DNA of 64,000 nt from CBDHEY01 sp965262305 (GCA_965262305.1 CBDHEY010000002.1:62001-126000), one strand, 5' to 3'; shown: positions 52,397-62,343, numbered from the stretch's first letter. Made by a program: numbers and translations. The notes: a model not told the origin generated them from the sequence alone.

Positions 52397-52996
52397 ATGA
52401 ATATGCTTGATAACGATTTCAAATTTCAATTTTATAACGAGCTTTTTCTTAATCTTGGCGCAGTTAATTCTCCTGCAGAAGTCCATGGCATGCTTTGCGG
52501 GGAATTGTCGTGTGGCAAAGACAGAGAAAAAGATTCCTGGCTCAGTGAAATAATAGATTTCATGGATCTCGCACATGTGACGCTTTCAGAGGACCAACAT
52601 CGAGCTATCGGTGAGTTTTTTGATGTCACTTTTACCCATCTGTGTCGCAACGATTACACCTTTTCCCCATTATTACCTGATGATTCGGCATCTTTAAAGC
52701 GTCGAGCTGAAGAGCTTAGCCATTGGTGCCAAGGTTTTCTGCATGGAGTTGGCGCTTCGGGTTTGACGAGCGAAGCGACGCTGTCGGCGGATGTTGCCGA
52801 TGCTATCAAAGATCTGGCAAAAATAAGCCAGATCGATTTTGATGATCTAGCCGCTGATGCAGAAGAAGGTGATGTTGAAGATGGTGAGCGAGATTTATTT
52901 GAATTGGTTGAGTTTGTGAAAGTGGCTACGCTAAACATTTATAGTGAACTTGGAATGCGAACTTCAGAGCCGAGTGACAATCAAAAATTACATTAA
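52397..52996 (+). CDS. UPF0149 family protein (YgfB)
   Basis: A 199-residue protein of the YgfB/YecA-like UPF0149 family: SPAEVHGMLCGELSCG near residue 22, then HLCRNDYTFSPLLPDD and WCQGFLHGVG, all conserved blocks. In Pseudomonas aeruginosa YgfB affects alginate/AmpC-related gene expression, but the general function is unsettled. It leads the ygfB-pepP-ubiH-ubiI operon, a layout shared with E. coli. AAGG lies just before the ATG. Confidence 0.93.
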   Translation: MNMLDNDFKFQFYNELFLNLGAVNSPAEVHGMLCGELSCGKDREKDSWLSEIIDFMDLAHVTLSEDQHRAIGEFFDVTFTHLCRNDYTFSPLLPDDSASLKRRAEELSHWCQGFLHGVGASGLTSEATLSADVADAIKDLAKISQIDFDDLAADAEEGDVEDGERDLFELVEFVKVATLNIYSELGMRTSEPSDNQKLH

Positions 52997-53026
52997 ATAT
53001 TATTAGTTTTATATGCTTGGTAGTTT

Positions 53027-54343
53027 ATGACTATTACAAAATCAGAATATAGCCGCCGCCGGAAAACACTCATGGGAATGATGGAGCCAAATAGTATTGC
53101 TATATTGCCTTCTGCATCGCAAAAGAGTCGGAGTCGAGATACCGAATACCCATTTAGGCAGGATAGTGATTTTTATTACCTGACAGGGTTTGACGAGCCA
53201 GACGCAGTGCTCGCAATATTGCCGGGTCGAGAACACGGAGAATATGTCTTGTTTTGCCGAGAGCGTGACCCAGAAAAAGAAATTTGGGACGGTTATCGAG
53301 CTGGGCCTGAAGGTGCGTGTAAGCAATACGCCGCTGACGATGCCTTTCCTATCTCTGATATCGACGAAATTCTACCTGGGTTAATTGAAGGCCGAGAGCG
53401 GGTCTACTATGCCATGGGGAAAGACCCTAGCTTCGACAAGCACGTTATGGATTGGGTCAATACGATTAGAGCGAAAGTAAGGGCTGGGGCAACACCTCCA
53501 GGAGAATTTCTTGATCTCGACCATTTTTTGCACGATATGCGACTCTATAAAAGCGCTGCCGAAAAGCGCTTGATGGAGCAAGCTGGTGAAATTTCAGCAC
53601 AAGCACATATCCGCGCAATGCAGATATGTAAGCCGGGCCTATACGAATATCAATTGGAGGCAGAAATACAGCACAGCTGCGCGCAAGCGGGGGGACGATA
53701 TGCAGCATACAATTCCATTGTGGGCGGCGGTAATAATGCTTGTATCTTGCACTATATTGAGAACAACCAAAAACTGAAAGATGGGGATTTGGTTTTGATT
53801 GACGCGGGATGTGAATATGAAAAATATGCTTCTGATATTACTCGAACATTTCCAGTTAATGGGGTTTTCTCAGAAGAACAAAAAGCAATTTATTCCCTCG
53901 TGCTAAACGCTCAAAAAGCTGCGATGGATGCCATTAAACCTGGTAACCATTGGAATGAACCTCACGACGAGTCAGTGCGAGTTATAACGCAAGGGCTTTT
54001 GGATTTAGGGTTATTGGAAGGTGATCTCGACTCGCTTATTAACGATAATGCATACAAAGTTTTTTATATGCATCGTATTGGTCACTGGCTAGGAATGGAT
54101 GTTCATGATGTTGGTGACTATAAGGTGGGTGGCGAGTGGCGTGTTCTGGAGCCAGGAATGGTCATGACTGTAGAGCCAGGAATATATATCTCTAATGATT
54201 GTGAGTCGGTTGCAAAAAAATGGAGAGGCATAGGCGTAAGAATCGAGGATGATGTCATTGTCACAAAAGAAGGTTATGAGGTACTCACGTCTACTGTTCC
54301 CAAAGAAGTAGACGAAATTGAAGCCCTGATGGCGGCAAGTTAG
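53027..54343 (+). CDS. pepP: Xaa-Pro aminopeptidase PepP
   Basis: M24B metallopeptidase of 438 residues that removes N-terminal residues preceding proline. The N-terminal creatinase-like domain starts with RRKTLMGMMEPNSIAILPSA; the C-terminal pita-bread domain has the two-metal ligands in DAGCEYEKYASDITRTF, HRIGHWLGMDVHD, MTVEPGIYI and GVRIEDDVIV. Second gene of the ygfB-pepP-ubiH-ubiI operon (30 bp after ygfB, 4 bp before ubiH). Confidence 0.96.
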   Translation: MTITKSEYSRRRKTLMGMMEPNSIAILPSASQKSRSRDTEYPFRQDSDFYYLTGFDEPDAVLAILPGREHGEYVLFCRERDPEKEIWDGYRAGPEGACKQYAADDAFPISDIDEILPGLIEGRERVYYAMGKDPSFDKHVMDWVNTIRAKVRAGATPPGEFLDLDHFLHDMRLYKSAAEKRLMEQAGEISAQAHIRAMQICKPGLYEYQLEAEIQHSCAQAGGRYAAYNSIVGGGNNACILHYIENNQKLKDGDLVLIDAGCEYEKYASDITRTFPVNGVFSEEQKAIYSLVLNAQKAAMDAIKPGNHWNEPHDESVRVITQGLLDLGLLEGDLDSLINDNAYKVFYMHRIGHWLGMDVHDVGDYKVGGEWRVLEPGMVMTVEPGIYISNDCESVAKKWRGIGVRIEDDVIVTKEGYEVLTSTVPKEVDEIEALMAAS

Positions 54344-54347
54344 AAAG

Positions 54348-55589
54348 ATGAGTAATCCACTGCAAGGCAATGTCGACGAGTGCCAGATCGCGATTGTTGG
54401 TGGTGGCATGGTTGGAGCTTCTTTAGCGTTGCTGTTGGCAAGAGCATTTCCCAACAAACTAATCGTTGTTTTCGAGAGCGAGGATAAGCGGAAAGATCCC
54501 CTCCCAGAAAAGGTTCACCTTGATGCTAGGTCAACTGCGATTTCCGCTGGAAGTGCCGATATTTTAGAAAGCCTGGGCGTGTGGTCGTTGATTTCTCCTA
54601 GAGTGGCAGAAATTAGCAGTGTGCATGTTTCTGACAAAGGGCATATGGGAGTTGTTGATTTTACTGAACGTGAAAACGGCGGTCTTCCTCTCGGTTATGT
54701 GGTCGAGAACATATGGCTTACTTTTCAGCTCACAAACGCGATTTCTGAAAAACCAAATATTATCTACCGGGGACCGACTCGAGTTCACAGCGTTGCTCCT
54801 TTGTCGGATGGTGCAAGGGTCGAATATGAATATGATCAATCTCAACATCAAACAAAGGCGCAGTTGGTTTTGTTGGCAGATGGGGCATCATCACCCTTAA
54901 GAGCAAAATTAGGATTTGGTGTTTCGCAACATGATTATCAACAAAGTGCTGTTGTGGCGAATATACTTTGCGATCGTTCCCAGCAAGGTATTGCTTATGA
55001 AAGATTTACCAAAAATGGACCAATTGCGATGCTGCCTCTCGGTGGTATCGATGGCAAAGCCTTGTATTCGCTTGTTTGGACTTGTCCTTCTGAGTCTGTT
55101 GATCAAATACTCTCGTTATCTGAAGGAGACTTCTTAGTAAGGCTCCAAAATACGTTTGGATATAGAATTGGGAGGATATGTCAAGCCAGTGAAAGAAAAA
55201 GCTTTCCTTTAAAATTGGTTCTAGCAAATGAACAGGTGCGTTCAAATATCGCGTTGATGGGAAATGCCGCTCATGCCTTACATCCTGTGGCAGGGCAGGG
55301 TTTTAATTTAGCATTACGAGATTGTTTATGTCTGACAAACACGCTTTTAAAGAATTTTTTGAACGAAAAAGATTTTGGGAGCCTTACAACGTTAAGACAA
55401 TATGAGCAGATACGTCTAGGTGATCAAAAAGCCACAACGATGTTGAGCCATAGTTTTATTAAATTGTTTGCCAGTACCCATTCTTCAATACAGTTAACAC
55501 GAAATTTAGGTTTACAGTCGTTGGCTTCTTTTTCGCTTTTAAAGTTTTTATTTTTTAACCAAATGATGGGGAAGGGCGTTTTAAATTAA
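54348..55589 (+). CDS. ubiH: 2-octaprenyl-6-methoxyphenol hydroxylase UbiH
   Basis: FAD-dependent monooxygenase of ubiquinone synthesis, 413 residues. FAD-binding GGGMVGASLALLLA (about 19-32), DG motif VLLADGASSPLR, and the C-terminal MGNAAHALHPVAGQGFNLALRD. It hydroxylates the ring at C1 (E. coli numbering). It starts 4 bp after pepP and is followed by its paralogue ubiI 62 bp later; sequence similarity between the two makes exact assignment rely partly on gene order, which agrees with E. coli. Confidence 0.92.
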   Translation: MSNPLQGNVDECQIAIVGGGMVGASLALLLARAFPNKLIVVFESEDKRKDPLPEKVHLDARSTAISAGSADILESLGVWSLISPRVAEISSVHVSDKGHMGVVDFTERENGGLPLGYVVENIWLTFQLTNAISEKPNIIYRGPTRVHSVAPLSDGARVEYEYDQSQHQTKAQLVLLADGASSPLRAKLGFGVSQHDYQQSAVVANILCDRSQQGIAYERFTKNGPIAMLPLGGIDGKALYSLVWTCPSESVDQILSLSEGDFLVRLQNTFGYRIGRICQASERKSFPLKLVLANEQVRSNIALMGNAAHALHPVAGQGFNLALRDCLCLTNTLLKNFLNEKDFGSLTTLRQYEQIRLGDQKATTMLSHSFIKLFASTHSSIQLTRNLGLQSLASFSLLKFLFFNQMMGKGVLN

Positions 55590-55651
55590 TATCCTCGCGT
55601 TTGCTCTTTTAATCAACTTCTTTTTCTTACCAATTTGATAGAATTTTAGTA

Positions 55652-56884
55652 ATGGATAGCAGCTTAGATAAAAGCGTCGACGAAATAAGTTTTGACTTGG
55701 TCATTGTTGGTGGTGGTCTAGTTGGAGCAAGCTTCGCCTGCATGTTGTCAGAACTGCCGATTCGAGTGGGGTTAATCGATTCCGCGGTATGGAACGAGTT
55801 TGAACTTTCAAAAAGTTATGATACGCGAGTTGTGGCATTGTCCAAGCGCGTTGAAAAGTTACTTGCAAATTTAAATGTTTGGCCTGAACAGCATGGCGAT
55901 CGATGCTGCGCCTATACAAAAATGCATGTTTGGGATCGAGAAGGTACAGGTCAGATTGATTTTGCGGCTGAAGAAATTGGCGAAGATAGACTAGGCACTA
56001 TTATTGAAAATCAAATTGTACTTAAGCATCTCAGAAATAAAATTTCAACATCAAAGAATATTGAAGTACTTCAGTTACAAACAGTCAAAGATATCGATGT
56101 TTCCTCGAAGTTAGCAAATGCTGTCATTACATTAAATGACGACTCTACTATTTCCGCATCTTTAGTCGTCGCTGCCGATGGCGGTAAGTCGATCTTGCGT
56201 GAAAAGTCGGGAATTTCGTCTTGGTCATGGGACTACGGGCATTCTGCAATTGTGACAACTGTAAAACATAGTGGATCACATAATTTTGCCGCGTGGCAAA
56301 GTTTTTCTGTGGATGGTCCTTTAGCGTTTTTACCTTTGAGTGACAGCGATGGAGAAGAAAGCTGCTATTCGTCGATTGTATGGTCTCTTACTCGTGACCT
56401 TGCTGAAGACTTAATGGCATTACAAGAGAAACATTTCATAGAAAAACTAGAAATAGCGAATGAATCACGTCTGGGATCAATTCAAGAGATTGGTGAGAGA
56501 TTCTGCTTTCCCTTGTCTCAGAATCACGCAAAGACTTACATCAAGCCAAGTTTTGCGCTTATTGGAGATTCCGCGCATATCATACATCCGTTAGCAGGTC
56601 AGGGGGTTAATCTTGGTATTTATGACGCTCAGGTATTGTACGAAGAAATTCAACGTGCAGTAGTTCGTCATATTCCACTATCAGATTTCTCTATTCTGCG
56701 ACGCTATGAACGTAAACGAATGTCACAGAATCTTATGGCGACCGGTGCGATGGAGTCTTTTAAACAATTATTTGGCACAAAAGATTTAAGTGTACGATGG
56801 CTCCGTAACACTGGAATGAAATTCTTTAATCGTCATCAGCTTGCCAAACGCCAGTTTATTAAACTGGCGAATGGAGAAATATAA
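55652..56884 (+). CDS. ubiI: Ubiquinone biosynthesis FAD-dependent hydroxylase UbiI/VisC
   Basis: A UbiH/UbiF/VisC family flavoprotein of 410 residues: GGGLVGASFACML near the N-terminus, VVAADGGKSILREK, and IGDSAHIIHPLAGQGVNLGIYD near the C-terminus. In E. coli VisC (UbiI) performs the C5 hydroxylation. Last gene of the ygfB-pepP-ubiH-ubiI operon. Whether this copy acts at C5 or C6 cannot be told from motifs alone. Confidence 0.9.
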   Translation: MDSSLDKSVDEISFDLVIVGGGLVGASFACMLSELPIRVGLIDSAVWNEFELSKSYDTRVVALSKRVEKLLANLNVWPEQHGDRCCAYTKMHVWDREGTGQIDFAAEEIGEDRLGTIIENQIVLKHLRNKISTSKNIEVLQLQTVKDIDVSSKLANAVITLNDDSTISASLVVAADGGKSILREKSGISSWSWDYGHSAIVTTVKHSGSHNFAAWQSFSVDGPLAFLPLSDSDGEESCYSSIVWSLTRDLAEDLMALQEKHFIEKLEIANESRLGSIQEIGERFCFPLSQNHAKTYIKPSFALIGDSAHIIHPLAGQGVNLGIYDAQVLYEEIQRAVVRHIPLSDFSILRRYERKRMSQNLMATGAMESFKQLFGTKDLSVRWLRNTGMKFFNRHQLAKRQFIKLANGEI

Positions 56885-56896
56885 AGCTTGATTAAA

Positions 56897-57751
56897 TTAA
56901 CTACGTTTCTTTTTTACTCCCAGTAAACTTGTAATTGCGCTAACGAACAATAAAAGACTGGCTGGTAAAGGAACTGAATTAGTACTTTCTAGCTCAGTAA
57001 CTGTGCCCAAAAAATCGAGTTCTCCTGTGCCAAAACCAGGCCCAAATGCTGAGGTGAATAAAGAGAATTCGTACTCGCCGGCCTCAAGTGCTAATTCTGA
57101 GAAGTTAAGGTCACTTTCAATATCCGTTATCGAATGAAAATAGATGGTCTCTCCGGCAGTAACATTTTTTAATCCTACGCCAAAATATGCTCCACCGTAG
57201 TGGGATGTGCTTTCGGAGAATGATCCAGTAAGTTCAAAATTAAACGCATTAGAAGACCTAAAACTAAAATCAAATGTGGCTCTAGATTGATACCAATCAA
57301 AGTCAGAGTAGCCATTAACTTTTGCAGACCCAACAAAGCTTAGTACTGAAGAGGTCCCAGTTGAAACGGTTTCAATGTCGAACAAATCGCCGTTAAGATT
57401 TGGTGCATATTGATTAATCTCATTCTGAGAGAGCTCATCAAAGGGTTTTCCTGAGGCATTTGCTAATTGGTTTTGAACCGATCTAATTGTTCTAGGGTGC
57501 AAGTCTGGCTTTATGACATAGTTGTTTTGAGTTGTGCCTGTAAGGCTTTGATCGAACGAAGATGAAATAGATCCATAATTATTGGAGAATGTCCAATCTT
57601 CAAAACTTCCTGTAGGAGTATGATTCGAATTTGGAGCGCCAGAACCAAATACTTCGTACAACCGATCGTCGCTCAAAAACTCAATATTAGCAAACGTTGA
57701 GCCTGAATGAAGAAGTAAAAGAGATATAAAAAGGTGTTTTTTATTTAGCAT
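56897..57751 (-). CDS. Exported protein with VPLPA (PEP-CTERM-type) sorting tail
   Basis: A signal peptide (LFISLLLLHSGSTFA) precedes about 240 Ser/Thr/Asn-rich residues of unknown fold. The C-terminus is a sorting signal: VPLPASLLLFVSAITSLLGVKKKRS, i.e. VPLPA motif, hydrophobic span and basic end, as in the PEP-CTERM/VPLPA class handled by exosortases. No exosortase gene is in this window. The body (GEYEFSLFTSAFGPGFGTGELDFLG) suggests a beta-rich extracellular domain. It is convergent with ubiI (12 bp) and has 382 bp upstream without a gene. Confidence 0.8.
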   Translation of the reverse strand: MLNKKHLFISLLLLHSGSTFANIEFLSDDRLYEVFGSGAPNSNHTPTGSFEDWTFSNNYGSISSSFDQSLTGTTQNNYVIKPDLHPRTIRSVQNQLANASGKPFDELSQNEINQYAPNLNGDLFDIETVSTGTSSVLSFVGSAKVNGYSDFDWYQSRATFDFSFRSSNAFNFELTGSFSESTSHYGGAYFGVGLKNVTAGETIYFHSITDIESDLNFSELALEAGEYEFSLFTSAFGPGFGTGELDFLGTVTELESTNSVPLPASLLLFVSAITSLLGVKKKRS

Positions 57752-58133
57752 GACTATATCCTTATTTTTTTGTGAGATGTGAGTTTTTTGGGATGAAATG
57801 AAATCCTCCCGAGAAAAAATTATTGGTTAATGTGATTAAAATAAGATTAAAGCTTGATTATCGTTTCATTAATAAACAGTTGAAAGAAGTGACACTAAAT
57901 GGATTCATTTAGACATATAATTGTCTCTATTATTAGAGTGTTAATCAAATTAGCGCAATTGATTTTGATAGGTAAAGACAGATCATCTATTATCATAATT
58001 ACATTTACTCATTTGTAGTTGTTTCAGTTTTCGAGTAAATTCTGATTTCGCTCTTTAGTTAATCGATTTTATAACGATAGTTGCCCTAATTTATTTGTTT
58101 AATAAATAATCTGTAATTTAATGGTTTTCATAC
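57752..58133. other. AT-rich divergent intergenic region, no gene found
   Basis: The 382 bp between the VPLPA protein gene and pqiA hold a perfect 7-bp hairpin CTAAATG-GATT-CATTTAG (57894-57911) but no reading frame, tRNA or recognisable promoter pair. Confidence 0.4.
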
Positions 58134-59402
58134 TTGGTCGAACCAGACAAACAGTTTAAAGCCCAGCATAAAAACTGGTTGATGTGTGAGGAGTGCGGAG
58201 AGTTACAGGCCATTGTTGCGCTTTCCCCCGAACATGAACTCGCTTGTTTTAATTGTGGCAACGTCCTTAACGTAGGTCATGGTAAATGGTTAGATCTTGC
58301 CATTGCTTTGACCGTTACTGCTGCCATTCTTTTTTATATCGCTAATGCATTTCCTTTTCTTACTTTAGAGATCGGTTCACAAAGTCATACCATCACAATC
58401 ATTGATGGATTCTTTGCACTTATTGAAAGAGAAAATTGGGTTTTGGCGACCTTAATTATTACTACAATTTTCATTTTTCCTGTTTTTGAGATTATTGCTT
58501 TTCTTTATGTACTCGTTCCTTATAAATTAAATATTCAGCTAAAAGGACAAAGAACGTTTCTGAGGTGGTTAATTTTTGCTCGAGGTTGGAGCATGATGGA
58601 AATATTTTTACTTAGTATGGTAATTGGTTCCATTAAAATGGCCGATATGGCGGTTCTGCATTTTGGTGTTGGGTCTTATGCTTTATTCTCTTTAGTGGGA
58701 GTATTACTTTTCACTTATATTAGCATTAACAAACAACAGCTTTGGCAATGGATAAATCCTAACAATTATTTCTCAAAGGACGATGCTGAAACTGTTTATA
58801 ATTGTCGTATTTGTCACGCCATGGTGGGGGAGTCGATTATCGATAACGAAAAGGAATGTCCAAGATGTCATGCGGAAATCCATCGAAGAATACCTCATAG
58901 CTTACAAAAAACAACCGCTTTAATAATTGCTTCTATTGTGCTGTATATACCAGCTAATATTTTACCAATTATGACATATGACTCGCTTGGAGAAGTGTCT
59001 ACCAGCACCATATTTGGTGGTGTGATTGAGCTTATTGTTGCTGGTCTCTATGGTATCGCTGCAGTTGTATTTATTGCGAGTATCTTTGTGCCTATTTTAA
59101 AATTGGTCATCTTAATTTATTTAGTTTGGTCGGTAAAAATGGGAATGACGAAAGGAATTCGCCATCGTGCATTTTTGTATCGGGTAACAGAAACTATTGG
59201 TCGATGGTCAATGGTAGATGTATTTGTAGTCACGATTTTTGTGGCTATTGTTCAATTTGGGTTTGTATACACTGTGGAGCCAGAAGGAGCAATAATCGCT
59301 TTTGGCGCTGTGGTTGTGCTCACGATGATCGCTGCGGAAACCTTTGACCCTCGTTTACTCTGGGATGCATTAGATGAAAAGAAAACTGCAGAGAACTATT
59401 AG
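58134..59402 (+). CDS. pqiA: Paraquat-inducible protein A (PqiA), inner-membrane
   Basis: A 422-residue membrane protein made of two PqiA domains. Each begins with a zinc ribbon (CEECGELQAIV…ACFNCG and CRICHAMVGESI…CPRCHAEI) followed by four membrane helices. In E. coli PqiABC forms an envelope lipid transport machine. The start is a TTG at 58134, for lack of any in-frame ATG before the first zinc ribbon; the next in-frame ATG (MCEECGEL) would shorten the protein by 16 residues. It overlaps pqiB by 29 bp. Confidence 0.92.
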   Translation: MVEPDKQFKAQHKNWLMCEECGELQAIVALSPEHELACFNCGNVLNVGHGKWLDLAIALTVTAAILFYIANAFPFLTLEIGSQSHTITIIDGFFALIERENWVLATLIITTIFIFPVFEIIAFLYVLVPYKLNIQLKGQRTFLRWLIFARGWSMMEIFLLSMVIGSIKMADMAVLHFGVGSYALFSLVGVLLFTYISINKQQLWQWINPNNYFSKDDAETVYNCRICHAMVGESIIDNEKECPRCHAEIHRRIPHSLQKTTALIIASIVLYIPANILPIMTYDSLGEVSTSTIFGGVIELIVAGLYGIAAVVFIASIFVPILKLVILIYLVWSVKMGMTKGIRHRAFLYRVTETIGRWSMVDVFVVTIFVAIVQFGFVYTVEPEGAIIAFGAVVVLTMIAAETFDPRLLWDALDEKKTAENY

Positions 59403-60966
59403 AAAAAAAGTTCGCGGTATTTCGCCTGTATGGATAGTTCCGATTGTTGCATTGGTTATTGCCGTGTGGCTAGCCGTTCAGGCGAGAATGGAAAAAGGAA
59501 CTGAGATTCAAATTACTTTTGCGAGCGCATCTGACATCTTGCCTGGTCAAACACTTATAAAGTTAAAAGATGTTGATGTCGGGAAAGTTAAGAAAGTAAA
59601 GCTAAGTGAAGACCTTTCGTCCGTTGTGATTACGGCGGATCTCGATAGAAGTGTTACTTCTTTTCTAAGTGAAAATACCCGCTTTTGGGTAGTCACGCCT
59701 AAAATTAGCGCAAGCGGCGTTTCTAATTTAGGAACATTGATCAATGGTGTGTTTATCTTGATGGATCCTGGAGAAAAAGGAAAATGGGCAACCAAATTTC
59801 GCGGGCTTGACGAACCTCCCCTGATAAAGTCTGATGAACCAGGAAAACAATTTATTTTACAAGCTAATGAACTGTCGTCTGTGGATGTGGGATCACCGAT
59901 TTATTTTCGTCAAGTTCAAGTGGGTGAAGTCACCGGCTATAAACTAGCCGAAAGTCGAGAACATGTAGATATCAACATTTTTGTGAAATCACCTTTTGAC
60001 GCTTTGGTCGAAAAAGAAAGCTATTTTTGGAATGTAAGTGGCTTAGGAGTATCAATTTCAGCGGAGGGTGTTAAAGCGAATATGGCTTCGCTGGCGTCGC
60101 TAGTGAGTGGTGGAATCGCATTTGAAAACATTAACGGGTTAAGTAGCAGCGAATTAGCGCCAGAGAGCCATAGATTCTATTTGTACCCGGATAAAGATTC
60201 AGTGATTCAAGGGCAATTCGCTCACAGATATTATTACCTTACAAAATTTAGCGGTAGCGTTCAGGGGTTAACTAAAGGCGCTCCTGTTGAGTTTAAAGGA
60301 ATTAAGGTGGGTGAGGTTGTCGATTTGAAACTTAATTCTGCTAACAACGAATCTAATTCTTTGTTTATCTATCTGGCGATAGAGCCTGAAAGATTTAATG
60401 AAGAATTCAATCCGTCGCGACAAGAAGCCGATAAACAAATTGAAAATATGATTCGACAGGGGTTGCGAGCCCAAATGAAGACCGGCAGTTTGCTGACTGG
60501 GTCTCGGTATATTGATCTGGTTTATACCGATATCCAGGATACGGATTACTCCATGGAAAAAGGCGAAAAGTATTCAATTATTCCAACTAGTCAAGATTCG
60601 CTTGAGCAGTTAACGAATGAAGTGTCTGAGATTGTTTCAAAAATTAATCAAATCCCATTCGAAAAAATTGGAAGTGATTTAGCTCAAAGTATGGCGTCTT
60701 TGAATCGCGTGCTGAGCTCAATAGAAAAGAATGACACAGCAGGAAATATAAACAATATATTGGAAACAGCGGATCAAACATTAAACCAGGTTTCGACATC
60801 GCTAAGAGACATTGGCGCCCTGGTCTCTCCTGACTCAGAGTTAAAGCACGAGCTCGTTGAGATGATAGAAGCTGTTGGCGATGCTGCTAAATCAGTTGAT
60901 CGATTTGTTGAGGAGTTAAACCGTCATCCCAATTCTTTAATTTTTGGTGCAGATAAGGAAGAGTAA
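59374..60966 (+). CDS. pqiB: PqiB, MCE-domain lipid transport protein
   Basis: One N-terminal membrane helix (PVWIVPIVALVIAVWLAVQ) is followed by three MCE/MlaD domains: KGTEIQITFASASDILPGQTLIKLKDVDVGKV, a second with SPIYFRQVQVGEVTGYKL, and a third with GAPVEFKGIKVGEVVDLKL. The C-terminal helical region is long. PqiB forms a tube between the membranes for lipid movement. It overlaps pqiA at its start and pqiC's longer frame at its end. At 530 residues, it fits the E. coli protein. Confidence 0.95.
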   Translation: MKRKLQRTIRKKVRGISPVWIVPIVALVIAVWLAVQARMEKGTEIQITFASASDILPGQTLIKLKDVDVGKVKKVKLSEDLSSVVITADLDRSVTSFLSENTRFWVVTPKISASGVSNLGTLINGVFILMDPGEKGKWATKFRGLDEPPLIKSDEPGKQFILQANELSSVDVGSPIYFRQVQVGEVTGYKLAESREHVDINIFVKSPFDALVEKESYFWNVSGLGVSISAEGVKANMASLASLVSGGIAFENINGLSSSELAPESHRFYLYPDKDSVIQGQFAHRYYYLTKFSGSVQGLTKGAPVEFKGIKVGEVVDLKLNSANNESNSLFIYLAIEPERFNEEFNPSRQEADKQIENMIRQGLRAQMKTGSLLTGSRYIDLVYTDIQDTDYSMEKGEKYSIIPTSQDSLEQLTNEVSEIVSKINQIPFEKIGSDLAQSMASLNRVLSSIEKNDTAGNINNILETADQTLNQVSTSLRDIGALVSPDSELKHELVEMIEAVGDAAKSVDRFVEELNRHPNSLIFGADKEE

Positions 60967-60967
60967 A

Positions 60968-61573
60968 ATGACTAGTAGATACCGAATTTTTGGGTTACTC
61001 GCAGTTAGCTTGTTTTTTGTAGCTTGTAGCTCTTCATCACCAAAGACTCGATATTATTCATTGTTTGCAAATACCCACGGGGCAAAGATAGATTCTGCCG
61101 GAGTAAGTGACGTTTCCATTGGTATTGGGCCAATTGTGCTACCGGAATTTATCGATAACTCCGCCATTGTCAGTTTATCTGAAGATAATCGAGTGCTCGT
61201 TTCGGGAAGCAATGTTTGGGCGGGCGATTTAGACAGTGCTTTGACTCGTGTGATTACGCAGAATATTGCTCACCAGTTAGACAATGCCATTATCTGGGGT
61301 TTTCCTTGGGATAGTCGTCACAGGCCCGATTTTCAATTAAAAATTCTATTTGATGATTTCGTGGGAGTGATGGGAGGTGATACCCAGCTGTCAGCAAAGT
61401 GGATTTTGTTAGATCAAAAAGCAGGTAATCTTGTTTCATCAGGGAATATTACGATGAATAATTCCACGAGTGACGCGACTTATGGTAATTATGTTTTTCG
61501 TTTGAATGAGTTGGTAAACCAGTTTTCACACGAGCTCGCTTTAACTATTTCAGATAAATTAAATGGAATTTAA
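60968..61573 (+). CDS. pqiC: PqiC, outer-membrane lipoprotein of the Pqi system
   Basis: A lipoprotein of 201 residues: signal ending in FVAC (lipobox), then TRYYSLF and the DUF330/PqiC domain (IGPIVLPEFIDNSAIVSLSEDNRVLVSGSNVWAGDLDSALTRVITQNIA). It joins PqiB at the outer membrane. The ATG at 60968 is chosen: AAGGAAGAG lies 4 nt upstream, and the stop of pqiB is 1 bp before. Last gene of pqiABC. Confidence 0.93.
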   Translation: MTSRYRIFGLLAVSLFFVACSSSSPKTRYYSLFANTHGAKIDSAGVSDVSIGIGPIVLPEFIDNSAIVSLSEDNRVLVSGSNVWAGDLDSALTRVITQNIAHQLDNAIIWGFPWDSRHRPDFQLKILFDDFVGVMGGDTQLSAKWILLDQKAGNLVSSGNITMNNSTSDATYGNYVFRLNELVNQFSHELALTISDKLNGI

Positions 61574-61584
61574 TCGTTGTCATT

Positions 61585-62307
61585 TTAATCATGCTTAGTA
61601 GGGAAAAATAGTGTTTTCAACCAATAGTGAAAACGATTGTCAGATAAAGAATATTCGGCAATTTTGCGCTGATTTCTAGCATAGCCTACTTGATCTTTGA
61701 ATAAGTATTCTCGTGTGAGCATCCGTTTCTCTGGATTGATATTTTTGATTTTCTTCGCTGGATTTCCTCCTACAATCGTGTTGTCTGGAACGTCATTTAC
61801 CACGACAGATCCTGCAGCAACAATGCTATTTTTTCCTACTGTAGTGCCTTTTCCTATTGTTGAGCCGTAACCAATCCAAGCGTTTTCCTTTAATAATACT
61901 GGGGAAGAGCAGCGAAATGGTCGAATTCGGTTATATACTCCATGCCAATCGCTATCGGATATGTAGCAGTTTGCTGCGATCATACAATTTTTTTCTATAC
62001 GCAACTCACTTGCTGAAAGCAACTTTACGCCGGGTGATATTAGCACATAGTCACCAATTGTTATTTTTCCCTGTTCTTGTTTACTTTGCCAGCAGCTGAT
62101 ACCGACTGGGTGTTCAGCTGAACAAATTATGTGAAGATGATTTCCTGCATGAATATTTTTTCCAAAAAGTTTAAGCTTGTCAGGTCTGTGAATGACCGGT
62201 TTTATACCTAAAGAATCAAATTGGGGACGAATGATTTGATCTGTGTATCTCTCGTTGAGCCATTGAAGAAAATTTTTAATGAAAAGCGGCCGATGGTCTT
62301 TGCGCAA
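61585..62307 (-). CDS. Left-handed beta-helix acyltransferase (hexapeptide repeat)
   Basis: A 240-residue LbH acetyltransferase with hexapeptide repeats (ITIGDYVLISPGVKLLSASELRIEKNCMIAANCYISDSDWHG, AWIGYGSTIGKGTTVGKNSIVAAGSVVVNDVPDNTIVGGNPAKKIK). The NxxxxGGNPAK ending is the standard cap. The acceptor, sugar or lipopolysaccharide, is unknown. It is convergent with pqiC (11 bp) and lies beside methyltransferase-like genes, consistent with cell-surface polysaccharide modification (inference). Confidence 0.9.
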   Translation of the reverse strand: MRKDHRPLFIKNFLQWLNERYTDQIIRPQFDSLGIKPVIHRPDKLKLFGKNIHAGNHLHIICSAEHPVGISCWQSKQEQGKITIGDYVLISPGVKLLSASELRIEKNCMIAANCYISDSDWHGVYNRIRPFRCSSPVLLKENAWIGYGSTIGKGTTVGKNSIVAAGSVVVNDVPDNTIVGGNPAKKIKNINPEKRMLTREYLFKDQVGYARNQRKIAEYSLSDNRFHYWLKTLFFPTKHD

Positions 62308-62343
62308 TTTGTGTAACCTTTTTCAATTCAGTTGAGATTTATA

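Noticed and set aside
44744..57751. Rhombosortase acting on the VPLPA-tailed protein
   Set aside because: Rhombosortases serve GlyGly-CTERM tails; VPLPA tails belong to the exosortase class.
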